A DNA stretch of 52,943 nucleotides from an uncultured Hungatella sp. (GTDB lineage Bacteria > Bacillota > Clostridia > Lachnospirales > Lachnospiraceae), in the NCBI GenBank assembly GCA_910588325.1, contig CAJUPP010000014.1, forward strand, positions 1 through 52,943. Direction: 5' to 3'. The position numbers were made by a program, and so were the translations under genes. Below the pieces are notes generated by a model. The model was not told the DNA's origin. It made no database searches and saw only the letters and a list, made by a program, of their open reading frames with translations. Below are positions 1-8,429 of the stretch, one piece after another (position 1 is the first letter of the stretch; each line of letters starts with the position of its first letter).

Positions 1-118
1 GTGAATAAAGTGCCAGATGTCTGCGGCATCTGTGCGTCTGCAAAGCGACGGCGTAAGTGGTGCCTACGGTTAGCTTTGCAGGCGTGCAGAGGGCGTAGGC
101 AGCGGGTGCTTTATTCAC
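1..118. repeat. Large imperfect palindrome (element A)
   Basis: Two 46-nt arms, 1-46 and 73-118, are inverted copies of each other around a 26-nt centre. The first and last 10 bp (GTGAATAAAG) and the inner GCAAAGC pair perfectly. By hand count 35 of 46 positions are Watson-Crick and 7 more are G-U if the plus strand is RNA, leaving 4 true mismatches. The excess of G-U over A-C pairs suggests it acts as plus-strand RNA. The left arm starts at the window edge, so it may be longer. No ORF is present. Function unknown; it could be a mobile palindromic element or a structured RNA or terminator. Confidence 0.7.
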
Positions 119-276
119 TGGAGTTTCCGCAATGCAGTACTAGTCATCCACAGTGATATAAAGGAGCTGACAAGATAGCTCCTCAGCAATTTTCAAACAC
201 AGTGCAAAAATCAATACAGCTAATCTATTTACGTTCTACCAGTCATCCACAGGAGCATTAAAAAGCCAATAAAGTA
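119..276. other. Intergenic stretch with a 12-bp direct repeat and small hairpin
   Basis: No gene is visible. AGTCATCCACAG occurs at 142-153 and again at 241-252. A short hairpin (AGGAGCT 162-168 with AGCTCCT 177-183) lies between them. The direct repeats sit between palindromic elements A and B and may mark an insertion history, which is inference only. Confidence 0.4.
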
Positions 277-413
277 GCTTGGGAGTTATTATGGAACGTA
301 TGAAGGCTGTCTTTTCACGTCAGCACTTAGCGCACGTTTTTTGTGCGCTTAGTACTGTTACGTGAAAAATCAAGCGCAAGCGTGCCAAAAGGAGTCCATA
401 ATAACTCCCAAGC
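277..413. repeat. Large palindrome with nested hairpins (element B)
   Basis: The outer arms 277-295 and 395-413 (GCTTGGGAGTTATTATGGA and its complement) are a perfect 19-bp inverted repeat. Inside are a second stem (TTTTCACGT 312-320 with ACGTGAAAA 360-368) and a central hairpin (323-335 with 343-355, core ACTTAGCGC/GCGCTTAGT). Element C at 46737-46882 has the same architecture and a related central hairpin but different outer arms. No coding capacity. Function unknown. Confidence 0.75.
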
Positions 414-488
414 GGCCCCGAAGCGCCTCCCAAACAAATCCTATATGTCTCCCCCTTCAACATACAATCCCAACATAAAATTTTTCCC

Positions 489-517
489 TTGACAAATTTA
501 AAACCATCTCATATACT
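489..517 (+). promoter_or_regulatory. Sigma-A promoter of the marR-MATE operon
   Basis: TTGACA at 489-494 and TATACT at 512-517 are separated by 17 bp, close to the vegetative consensus. It lies about 90 bp upstream of the MarR start and has no competing gene between. Confidence 0.75.
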
Positions 518-523
518 TACTAA

Positions 524-535
524 TAGTAATTACTA
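524..535. promoter_or_regulatory. Palindromic operator candidate for the MarR regulator
   Basis: TAGTAATTACTA is a perfect 12-bp palindrome with partly symmetric flanks (ACTAA on each side), placed right after the -10 box, around the expected transcription start. MarR proteins typically bind such AT-rich palindromes at their own promoter, so autorepression is the likely reading (inference). Confidence 0.55.
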
Positions 536-604
536 CTAATAAATACACCCCCAAAAAAGATACAAAAACAGCAGACAATCACCCCTTTAAAATTGGAGGA
601 ACGT

Positions 605-1039
605 ATGAATACAACCAGTTTAAAGCATCTATTAGACGCCTGTTTCACAGCAAAGCATATTATTGAGACAATGCCGGCACTTCCTAAAGGCATGAAGCCG
701 CGGCATATTCACGTACTGGACAGCGTGAATGAGGCGTGCAGGGAACAGGAAGAATGCCGGATCAGTGATGTAAGCAACAGGCTGAACATCACCATGCCCA
801 GCATTACAAAGCTTATACAAGAGCTGGAAATAATGGGAATGCTGGAACGGTACGCAGACGATGTTGACAAAAGAGTAAATTTACTAAAGCTGACAGACAA
901 AGGAAAAGCACACGTAAAAAAGTATGTTCAGGATTTTCATGAAAATTGGGTAAAACATTTGCATGATATTTCAGACCAGCAGGTGGAAGAAAGTATAAAA
1001 ATGATTGAGAGACTGCATGATACCATGCCAGGCAGATAA
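605..1039 (+). CDS. MarR family transcriptional regulator
   Basis: A 144-residue protein with the winged-helix layout of MarR regulators. The recognition region CRISDVSNRLNITMPSITK lies near residues 50-68, followed by the wing with the DKRVNLLKLTDKG signature near 88-100, typical of MarR. Terminal helices would form the dimer interface. ATG 605 is chosen because GGAGGA (595-600) is a good ribosome site for it; a longer frame from TTG 593 would start inside that site. It lies 9 bp upstream of a MATE exporter, so it probably controls that exporter in response to a toxic ligand. The ligand cannot be read from sequence. Confidence 0.9.
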   Translation: MNTTSLKHLLDACFTAKHIIETMPALPKGMKPRHIHVLDSVNEACREQEECRISDVSNRLNITMPSITKLIQELEIMGMLERYADDVDKRVNLLKLTDKGKAHVKKYVQDFHENWVKHLHDISDQQVEESIKMIERLHDTMPGR

Positions 1040-1048
1040 GGAGACTCT

Positions 1049-2383
1049 ATGGAAAAGAAGAAAAAAGAAAACTCATTTGTAAAAGGATCCATTTTTGGAT
1101 CGCTAATCCGTTTTGCAGTTCCTGTATTAGGGGCGCTGATTCTTCAGGCGGCTTACGGCGCGGTGGATCTGATTGTGGTGGGGCAGTTTGGAGATGCATC
1201 CAGCATTTCTGCCGTTGGTACGGGAAGTTCTTTTATGCACATGGTGACATGTATTATCACCAGCCTGGCTATGGGGGCTACGGTTATCATAGGACAGCAT
1301 ATCGGTGAGAAAAAGCCGGAGGAGGCGGGGAATACGGTGGGAACCACCATTCTTTTGTTTGCGGTTGTCGGTGCTGTGGCAACGGTTTTACTGCTTTTGT
1401 TTGCCGGGAAACTAGTGGGGATCTTGAAGGTGCCTCAGGAGTCTGTGGAAAAGACCACTCTCTATATCCGGATCTGCTCGGCAGGGATTCTGGTTATTAT
1501 TGCCTACAATGTGATCAGCGGTGTCTTAAGAGGGGTGGGAAATGCCAATCTGCCCTTTTTGTTTGTGGGGATTGCCTGTGTGGTTAATATCGTGGGAGAT
1601 CTGGTGCTGGTGGGAGCATTTCACATGGATGTGGCGGGAGCTGCCCTTGCCACGGTTTTTGCACAATTGGTGTCAGTGGTTTTGTCGGCTGCTATTATCA
1701 GAAGGCAGAAGCTTCCCATCCGCTTTTCCATGGCTCAGTGCAGGATCTATGGGACGGAACTTAAGAAAATATTGAACATCGGGGTTCCCATTGCGCTGCA
1801 GGAGGCTATGGTACAGATTTCTTTTCTGGTAGTGAATTCCATAGTGAATAATATGGGGCTTATGCCGTCAGCCGGCTATGGGGTAGCGTCCAAGATCGTG
1901 TCCTTTGTCATGCTGGTGCCTTCTGCGGTGATGCAGAGCGTTTCTGCTTTTGTGGCTCAGAATATAGGAGCGGGGCAGAGAAGCCGTGCATGGAAGGGAA
2001 TGAAGACGGCCATGGTTACCGGATGTACTGTGGGGATCGGGATTTTTATGGCGGGATTTTTCGGAGGAGGCCTGCTGTCTGCAGCATTTACCCATGACGG
2101 GGAGGTAATTGCCCAGAGCGCCGATTACCTGAAGGGTTTTTCTGTAGACTGTATTCTTACCTGTATCCTGTTCAGCAGCATCGGTTATTTTAACGGAAGC
2201 GGTAAGAGCATTCCGGTGATGCTTCAGGGGATTACCTCCGCCCTCTGTGTCCGTATTCCTATTTCCATAGTTATGTCAAGGCTTCCCGATGCCTCCCTTG
2301 TGGGGATGGGGCTGGCCACACCCCTTACTACAGTGTACGGAATTATCTTTTTTATCATTTGCTTCAGGAGATTAAAGGATTGA
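1049..2383 (+). CDS. MATE family multidrug/cation efflux protein
   Basis: A 444-residue integral membrane protein of normal MATE length, with about 12 hydrophobic helices and the two-lobed MATE pattern. The early segment AVDLIVVGQFGDASSISAVG matches the family's first-helix signature, and the second lobe repeats it near YGVASKIVSFVMLVPSAVMQ. It should sit in the cytoplasmic membrane and export drugs or metabolites by Na+ or H+ antiport. AAGGAG lies just before ATG 1049. It follows the MarR gene by 9 bp and is almost certainly co-transcribed and controlled by it. Substrate unknown. Confidence 0.9.
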   Translation: MEKKKKENSFVKGSIFGSLIRFAVPVLGALILQAAYGAVDLIVVGQFGDASSISAVGTGSSFMHMVTCIITSLAMGATVIIGQHIGEKKPEEAGNTVGTTILLFAVVGAVATVLLLLFAGKLVGILKVPQESVEKTTLYIRICSAGILVIIAYNVISGVLRGVGNANLPFLFVGIACVVNIVGDLVLVGAFHMDVAGAALATVFAQLVSVVLSAAIIRRQKLPIRFSMAQCRIYGTELKKILNIGVPIALQEAMVQISFLVVNSIVNNMGLMPSAGYGVASKIVSFVMLVPSAVMQSVSAFVAQNIGAGQRSRAWKGMKTAMVTGCTVGIGIFMAGFFGGGLLSAAFTHDGEVIAQSADYLKGFSVDCILTCILFSSIGYFNGSGKSIPVMLQGITSALCVRIPISIVMSRLPDASLVGMGLATPLTTVYGIIFFIICFRRLKD

Positions 2384-2406
2384 ATGGCAGTATCAAGACC
2401 AGGTAT

Positions 2407-2435
2407 TTGACTTGTAGGAATATTAAGGGTATAAT
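2407..2435 (+). promoter_or_regulatory. Sigma-A promoter of the hybrid sensor kinase
   Basis: TTGACT at 2407-2412 and TATAAT at 2430-2435 with a 17-bp spacer. It sits in the 95-bp gap after the MATE gene, so the kinase has its own promoter. Confidence 0.75.
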
Positions 2436-2478
2436 AGGATAAATATGAGAATATGCCTGTCTTGAAGGGGGACTCTTG

Positions 2479-5400
2479 ATGAAGGAATGGAAAAAATCAC
2501 TGCAGGAAATATTTTATGTTCTTCTTTTACTGATAGCAGTTATTCTTTTATTCCGCTGGTATACGGGGCAGAACAGTATACGTATGGAGGAGCGGAATAA
2601 AAATTATGCGTTGGATTCGGCGCGGCTTAAGACTGCCCAGATCGATGAAGAACTGAATAATGCACTGGATTTAATCAATACTTATGCATATTTTCTGGAA
2701 GAGAGTCTTACGGGACAGGAAGTAACAATACAGACACTGAAAAGGATGGAAGAGAATTCCCTGTTTGACGCCCTTATATTTACCGATTCAAAAGGAAATG
2801 ACTATGCTGCGGACGGGCGGATTGCTGACGTGACGGACCGGGAGTTCTATGTCAACGGAATGAAAGGGATATCCGGGCTGTCCATTATATTTGACCCTCA
2901 TTTTTATGATGAGACAATGGTATGCTTTTATGCGCCAGTCCGTCGGCAGGGCGAGATTATGGGGGTGCTGCGGGGAGCGTACCTGGCGGAAGAGCATTTG
3001 CAGAGTATGCTTTCCACCACGTATTTCAGCCAGAAAGCAGAAGTATATCTGTGTATGCCGGATGGGAGAGTGATCGCAAGTTCCGAGACGATGGAATATG
3101 AAGGAAATCTTTTGGATATTCTGACGGAGTCCAAAGTGATTGACGAAAATACGGCAAAGCAGGTGAAGGGCATATTTGAAGACGGCGGAGAGGGCGCCTT
3201 TATCAGCAGATCCTACGGGAATACAGATAATATCTGCGCCGTATATCTTCCGAACAGTAAATATGTCCTTGTACAGACATTTCCAGAGAGCATCACCCAG
3301 GAAATGATACGGGCGGAAAATACCATAGGATTCCGGCTGGAAGTTCTGATGATAGGGCTGTTTATCATCTATATTATTTTCCTGATTATCCGGACGGAGC
3401 AGAGGAAGAAGGAGCTTGAGAAAGAAAACCGGGAGATGGGGTATATCATAAACGGCGTCAATACCTTGTTTTCCCGTTTTGCCATGGTGGATTTGGAGGA
3501 AGAAACCTACCAGTATCTGGCAGGGACAAGGCCGGCTGACGATAAGGTCCAAGTGAAAGGCCGGTATGATGAGCTGACGGAATATCTTTGTTCCCGCTTT
3601 ATCGAGGACAGTGACCGTCAGGAGTTTGCCTCCCAGATTACCAGAGACGCGGTGATTGAGGCCATGGAGGACGAAGATGATTTGCGCTTTGAATGTCATA
3701 TGCTTCAAGATGGCCAGCCGGAGTGGGAGCATGTAAATATCATCTGCCTGGAACGGAAAGACGGCCATGTAAGCAAGGTGCTGCTGAGTAAGCAGAATAT
3801 TACGGATGTAAAGGAAAGGGAACTTCAGATGGAGGCGGAGATGTCCCGGGCCGGCCGCAAAGAAAGGCAGTACCGGATCGCCATCACGACGAATGCCATC
3901 TGCACGTATGATATCAATCTCACAAAGGATCTGATTGAGGAGGACATTGTCCGGGAAGTAGACGGCCGGCCGGTTTCATTTCTTAAGGAATTGGGGCTGG
4001 AGATACCATGTTCCGCTTCAGAGTGGTTTGAGAAGAGGAAGCAGTTTGTCCTGGAAGAATCGGTGAAGGAGTACTGTGCCTCCATCAATGTGAAGAATTT
4101 GAAGGAATGCTTTGAACGGGGCCAAGCGGAAGTAGACGTGGAGTATTGGAGAAGAGACTTCGGCGAGGAGAATATCTGTGTCCGCCAGTCCTTTATCATG
4201 ACCAGGGATAATGAAACCAATGATATTATGGTTATGGTGGTGGCAAAAGATATTACCGAGAGCGTGAAGGCCCAGAGGGAGCAGACCCAGGCTCTTCAGG
4301 ATGCACTGATGCAGGCTCAGCATGCCAACAGGGCCAAGAGCACATTTCTGTCCAACATGTCCCATGATATCCGTACGCCGATGAACGCGATCATTGGCTT
4401 TACTACCATTGCGGTCAGCCACATTGACAATAAGGATCAGGTTAAGGATTGTCTGCAGAAGGTCTTATCCTCCAGCAACCATCTGTTAAGCTTGATTAAT
4501 GATATTCTTGATATGAGCAGGATTGAAAGCGGCAAAGTTCAGATTAAGGAGCAGGAGTGCAACATTTCTGAACTGATGCATAATCTGGTAAATATCATCC
4601 AGCCTCAGGTAAAGGCGAAGCAGCTGGAACTGTTTATTGATACCTTTGAGATTGCCAACGAGGATGTGATGGCAGATTCTCTGAAGCTGAACCAGGTGTT
4701 TATCAATCTTTTAAGCAATGCCGTGAAATATACGCCTGCAGGAGGAAGCATATCGTTTCGGATTATGCAGAAAACCACCTTCCGCCATGGGTACGGGGAC
4801 TATGTTTTTATTGTTAAGGACAATGGCATCGGCATGTCTAAGGATTTCGTGAATCATATTTTCGAGCCCTTTGAGAGAGAGGTGACCGCTACCCAGTCTG
4901 GCATTCAGGGCACCGGCCTTGGTATGGCTATTACGAGAAATATTGTGGAGATGATGAACGGAACCATCAGCGTGGAGAGTGAGCTGGGAAAAGGCAGCAC
5001 CTTTACCGTGGAGATTACACTGAAGCTGCAGGATGTGGAGAAGAATGCGGAGCAGATTAAGGAGCTGGAAGGGCTGAGAGCTCTGGTAGTGGATGACGAT
5101 TTCCATGTGTGTGACAGTGTAAGCAAGATGTTAAAAAAGATCGGGATGCGGTCTGAATGGACAACTTCCGGCAGGGAGGCAGCATACCGGGCCAGGCTGG
5201 CTCATGAGGAGGGAGATTCCTACCATACCTATATCATTGACTGGCAGATGCCGGAGATAAGCGGAATCGAAACGGCCAGGAAGATCCGCAAGGTTGTGGG
5301 AAAAGACGCGCCGATTATTATATTGACTGCCTATGACTGGTCGGATATTGAGGAGGAGGCAAAGGCTGCGGGAGTTACGGCATTCTGTGCCAAGCCGCTG

Positions 5401-5874
5401 TTCATGTCCGATTTAAAGGCGGCTCTTGTTGTGGCCAACAGTCTGGGAGACAAGGAGGAGGAGAATGCTGCCGCCTGGAGCCTGGTTGACTTTGAGGGAA
5501 AACGGGTTCTGCTGGTGGAGGATATCGAGCTGAACCGGGAGATTGCGGAAGTGATTCTGGAAGAGGCCGGGTTTGAGGTGGAGTCTGCACCGGACGGGAC
5601 CGATGCGGTGGCCATGGTTAAGCAATCAGAGGAGAATTATTATGACGTGATTCTCATGGATGTACAGATGCCCATTATGAACGGGTATGAGGCCACCAGG
5701 GCCATCCGGAATCTGGCAAGGAAGGATGTGCGGACGATGCCTATCATTGCCATGACAGCCAATGCTTTGGAGGAGGACAAGGAGGCCGCCTTAAAAAACG
5801 GGATGAATGCCCATCTCTCCAAACCTATTGACATGGAAATTTTTATGGAGGTGCTTAGTAAGTTTGTGAATTAG
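2479..5874 (+). CDS. Membrane hybrid sensor histidine kinase with two receiver domains
   Basis: A 1131-residue membrane kinase. A transmembrane helix near residues 11-25 and another near 290-305 enclose a Cache-like extracellular sensor. Two PAS-like regions (about 330-600) follow, then a HisKA helix with H629 in the SNMSHDIRTP motif, an HATPase domain (DNGIGM, GTGLGM), and two receivers with acceptors D921 (IIDWQMP) and D1061 (ILMDVQMP). There is no HPt domain, so the phosphate must pass to a separate protein or act within the receivers. ATG 2479 is preferred over TTG 2476 because GAAGGGGGA lies 6 bp upstream. No response regulator with a DNA-binding domain is adjacent, so the output is unknown. 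Confidence 0.93.
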   Translation: MKEWKKSLQEIFYVLLLLIAVILLFRWYTGQNSIRMEERNKNYALDSARLKTAQIDEELNNALDLINTYAYFLEESLTGQEVTIQTLKRMEENSLFDALIFTDSKGNDYAADGRIADVTDREFYVNGMKGISGLSIIFDPHFYDETMVCFYAPVRRQGEIMGVLRGAYLAEEHLQSMLSTTYFSQKAEVYLCMPDGRVIASSETMEYEGNLLDILTESKVIDENTAKQVKGIFEDGGEGAFISRSYGNTDNICAVYLPNSKYVLVQTFPESITQEMIRAENTIGFRLEVLMIGLFIIYIIFLIIRTEQRKKELEKENREMGYIINGVNTLFSRFAMVDLEEETYQYLAGTRPADDKVQVKGRYDELTEYLCSRFIEDSDRQEFASQITRDAVIEAMEDEDDLRFECHMLQDGQPEWEHVNIICLERKDGHVSKVLLSKQNITDVKERELQMEAEMSRAGRKERQYRIAITTNAICTYDINLTKDLIEEDIVREVDGRPVSFLKELGLEIPCSASEWFEKRKQFVLEESVKEYCASINVKNLKECFERGQAEVDVEYWRRDFGEENICVRQSFIMTRDNETNDIMVMVVAKDITESVKAQREQTQALQDALMQAQHANRAKSTFLSNMSHDIRTPMNAIIGFTTIAVSHIDNKDQVKDCLQKVLSSSNHLLSLINDILDMSRIESGKVQIKEQECNISELMHNLVNIIQPQVKAKQLELFIDTFEIANEDVMADSLKLNQVFINLLSNAVKYTPAGGSISFRIMQKTTFRHGYGDYVFIVKDNGIGMSKDFVNHIFEPFEREVTATQSGIQGTGLGMAITRNIVEMMNGTISVESELGKGSTFTVEITLKLQDVEKNAEQIKELEGLRALVVDDDFHVCDSVSKMLKKIGMRSEWTTSGREAAYRARLAHEEGDSYHTYIIDWQMPEISGIETARKIRKVVGKDAPIIILTAYDWSDIEEEAKAAGVTAFCAKPLFMSDLKAALVVANSLGDKEEENAAAWSLVDFEGKRVLLVEDIELNREIAEVILEEAGFEVESAPDGTDAVAMVKQSEENYYDVILMDVQMPIMNGYEATRAIRNLARKDVRTMPIIAMTANALEEDKEAALKNGMNAHLSKPIDMEIFMEVLSKFVN

Positions 5875-5886
5875 GAAGCGTATCCC

Positions 5887-6027
5887 CTACCGGATTTTCC
5901 TGGAAAGCATATCCGGATTGGAAGCGTAGGTCAATGCAGTTTCCCGTGTGATGGTGCCCTCACTGTAGAGTTTTGCCAGGCTGGAATCCATGGAGGTCAT
6001 TTCCTGGCTTGAGGAGGAATAGATGAC
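5887..6027 (-). pseudogene. pilT: 3' remnant of pilT (twitching motility ATPase)
   Basis: Reading the minus strand up from stop TAG 5887-5889 gives about 46 residues ending in SLAKLYSEGTITRETALTYA then SNPDMLSRKIR. This is the conserved C-terminus of PilT retraction ATPases (MDSSLAxLY, ITRETAL, SNPD). The frame hits a stop at 6037-6039 and has no start, no nucleotide-binding motifs and no ribosome site. It is a decayed tail left after deletion of the gene body. No other pilus gene is in the window. Confidence 0.75.
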
Positions 6028-6062
6028 CCCCTTCAATCATAATAGCTTATTATAGAAGGGGG
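6027..6062. terminator. Hairpin between the kinase/pilT remnant and the ABC operon
   Basis: CCCCCTTC (6027-6034) pairs with GAAGGGGG (6055-6062) and the loop holds a second AT stem (ATAATA/TATTAT). It separates two convergent transcription units and marks the breakpoint of the pilT remnant. There is no good T-run, so the terminator role is tentative. Confidence 0.45.
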
Positions 6063-6128
6063 TATATTGCGGCCTTATCCGATATACTACTAATTTTGGC
6101 GTCTGCCTGGTGGCAGAGGGAATGAGAG

Positions 6129-7541
6129 CTATTTATTCTCTTCTATAATCACATTGCCGCGGCTCATCAGGTTGGAGATGGTATCGTCAAGAGACTGGGA
6201 ACCTAAAAGATAGATATCGGTTTCCTCTGTCAGCAGGCTGTCAATTTCACTCTGATAAGAAGGCGTAAACTCCTCATAGCTGTCAACCCAGTCCGGATCC
6301 TGCATAACGACCGTTAAAGCATCCATATCAATCAGATCCTCAAAGCCGGAAACAATTCGTGAGGTGCTCTCCATTTTGTCTGCTCCTTTTTCATTGGATA
6401 TAAACATTCCCTTGATGGATACGCCCTCCTGGCACCAGAACTTTAAGAATTCGTATGCTTCCTTGGGGTGCTGGCTGGTGGATGCCACGGCAAAGAAGTT
6501 GCCGGATACTGTATTGTAGTGCGGATCCTGGCTGTCCCACAGAGGCATACGGGCAAAGGTGGTAACAAAATCATGGGCATATTTTTCATTTCCGATATCG
6601 CTGAACATAAAGGAGCCCATGGGAAGCATGGCAATGGTTCCGTTAAAAAACTGATCCCGGTAATTCATGTTCAGTGCCTTGACATCAGCAAGAGGAGTGG
6701 AACTCAAGTCAACATTTTCCATATCATAGCGCATCTGCAAGAAATCACGGAAAGCATCGCTGTCAAATGCCAAAGTACCATCCGAATTGAAATAGCTGTT
6801 GCCTTCTTTGGCCGATGAAATGCCGTAGAGATTGGTACTTCCCCAAGAATGGAAATAGGAACCGTATACAGTATCTGGGCCGCTTCCATGGGTCAGGGCT
6901 TTTGCATAGGAACGGTAATCCTCCCAGGTCCAGTCAAGGCTGGGAACAGAAAGGCCGGCTGCATCCAGCATATCTTTGTTAATCAGTACCAGGTTGTATT
7001 TTAGCTCCCCTGGAATTCCATACACGTCTTCATTGACAGGAACAACCACATTGAATTCATCTTCGGCGGTGAGGCCTTCTTCCTGGAAGAACTGGTTAAG
7101 GCCCAGATAAGAGCCGGATTCCGCCCGAACGACATAGTCAGCAAAGCTGGGCGCCATCACAAGGTCAATGGGTTCCTGGCCCATAAGCATGATGTCTACC
7201 TTCTGCAGATAATCCTTGCTGTTCATATCGCCATAATAGTCAAACTGGACTGTAATATTGGGATGAAGCTCATGAAATGCGTCGGCAACCGCCTGGTTTC
7301 CGGCATCATGGTTGGACTGCCAGCTGGCAAACCGCAGGGTGACTGCTTCCTCTTCCTGTGGGGCCGAAGCCTGGTTAGAAGAAGGCTGGCTGTTTGGGCT
7401 GCTTTCTGCCTGGGAAACGTCTGTCTGTGCCGGAGAAGCAGTTCCTTCCGTAGAAGAGCCTCCGGATGAGCATGCTCCCAGCATTGCTGCCATGGAGATG
7501 GCAAGAGTTACGGATGTGATGGTTTTTCTTGTTTTTTTCAT
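6129..7541 (-). CDS. Sugar ABC transporter substrate-binding lipoprotein
   Basis: A 470-residue extracellular solute-binding protein of family 1. The N-terminus is a lipoprotein signal: KKTRK, a hydrophobic stretch, then the lipobox LGAC with C24 as the acylated residue. A Ser/Gln/Pro-rich linker (about 25-65) precedes the fold beginning VTLRFASWQSNHDAG. Start ATG 7541. It is the distal gene of a minus-strand operon with two permeases upstream, the usual set for an oligosaccharide importer of the CUT1 type. The neighbouring sulfatase suggests a sulfated or host-derived sugar (inference). Confidence 0.92.
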   Translation of the reverse strand: MKKTRKTITSVTLAISMAAMLGACSSGGSSTEGTASPAQTDVSQAESSPNSQPSSNQASAPQEEEAVTLRFASWQSNHDAGNQAVADAFHELHPNITVQFDYYGDMNSKDYLQKVDIMLMGQEPIDLVMAPSFADYVVRAESGSYLGLNQFFQEEGLTAEDEFNVVVPVNEDVYGIPGELKYNLVLINKDMLDAAGLSVPSLDWTWEDYRSYAKALTHGSGPDTVYGSYFHSWGSTNLYGISSAKEGNSYFNSDGTLAFDSDAFRDFLQMRYDMENVDLSSTPLADVKALNMNYRDQFFNGTIAMLPMGSFMFSDIGNEKYAHDFVTTFARMPLWDSQDPHYNTVSGNFFAVASTSQHPKEAYEFLKFWCQEGVSIKGMFISNEKGADKMESTSRIVSGFEDLIDMDALTVVMQDPDWVDSYEEFTPSYQSEIDSLLTEETDIYLLGSQSLDDTISNLMSRGNVIIEENK

Positions 7542-7575
7542 TGAGATAATCCCCTTTCTTTATTTGGATAGTTCC

Positions 7576-8418
7576 TTATTCCTTTACGGCACCAGATGCA
7601 ATGCCTTCGATGATGTATCTCTGACCCAGAAGAAATATGAGGATCAGAGGTAACGTGGCGGATACCGCTGCAGCCATCACGAGAGAATAGATGCTTCCGG
7701 ACTCGGTTGCAAACTGCTTCATTCCTAACTGGATGGTGAAGAGAGAGCGGTCGTTTAAAAAGATCAGCGGAGTCTGATAATCATTCCATGTCCAGACAAA
7801 TTTGAGGACAGCCAGGGTTGCGATGGATGGAGTGATTAAAGGCAGACAGATCCTGGAAAATATGGTAAAATGGCTGGCTCCGTCCATTTTGGCAGACTCA
7901 CACAGGGAATCCGGAATCCCCATCATAGCTTGTCTTAAAAGAAATACGCCATATGTGCTGAACATGGTCATGATGATGATTCCGTGAAGGGTATTATAAA
8001 GCTTTAACTCCCGCATGACCACAAAGCGGCTGATAATCATCACCTGGGGCGGAATCATCATAGTAGCCAGGTAAAGCAGGAATACAAAGTCTCTTCCCTT
8101 CCAGCGTATTTTGGTGAATCCATATGCGCCCAGTGCAGAGATAAGAATCTGAAGGATGGTGGATAAGACGGTTACCTTGATGCTGTTTAAGTAATACATG
8201 CCAAAACGGTAGGTCTCTCCCCAGACTTCTTTATAATTGGCCCATCCCACACTGTGTTGGGGTATCCAGCGGATGGGAAATTCAAATACCTCTGTCTCCG
8301 GCTTGAATGAAGTGGAGATCATCCAGAGAAGGGGAGTCAGCATAGTAAACCCTACAAAGAGCAATCCTATGGTCAGTACCGTTTTATGTAGATATATTTT
8401 TTTGCCGTTGTGTTTCAT
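7576..8418 (-). CDS. Carbohydrate ABC transporter permease (MalG-like)
   Basis: A 280-residue permease with about six transmembrane helices. The cytoplasmic coupling loop CESAKMDGASHFTIFSRICL followed by PLITP is the EAA motif of the MalG/UgpE group. It starts 11 bp after the other permease and lies 34 bp before the lipoprotein gene in one operon. It should form a heterodimeric channel with the 8430-9350 protein. No ATPase gene is present here, so it probably uses a shared MsmX/MsiK-type ATPase encoded elsewhere (established for many Firmicutes CUT1 systems). Confidence 0.92.
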   Translation of the reverse strand: MKHNGKKIYLHKTVLTIGLLFVGFTMLTPLLWMISTSFKPETEVFEFPIRWIPQHSVGWANYKEVWGETYRFGMYYLNSIKVTVLSTILQILISALGAYGFTKIRWKGRDFVFLLYLATMMIPPQVMIISRFVVMRELKLYNTLHGIIIMTMFSTYGVFLLRQAMMGIPDSLCESAKMDGASHFTIFSRICLPLITPSIATLAVLKFVWTWNDYQTPLIFLNDRSLFTIQLGMKQFATESGSIYSLVMAAAVSATLPLILIFLLGQRYIIEGIASGAVKE

Positions 8419-8429
8419 GATACCCTCCT

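Noticed and set aside
2788..3768. 326-codon minus-strand ORF opposite the sensor kinase
   Set aside because: Shadow of the kinase reading frame: no ribosome site, no recognisable domain, and the plus frame is clearly coding.
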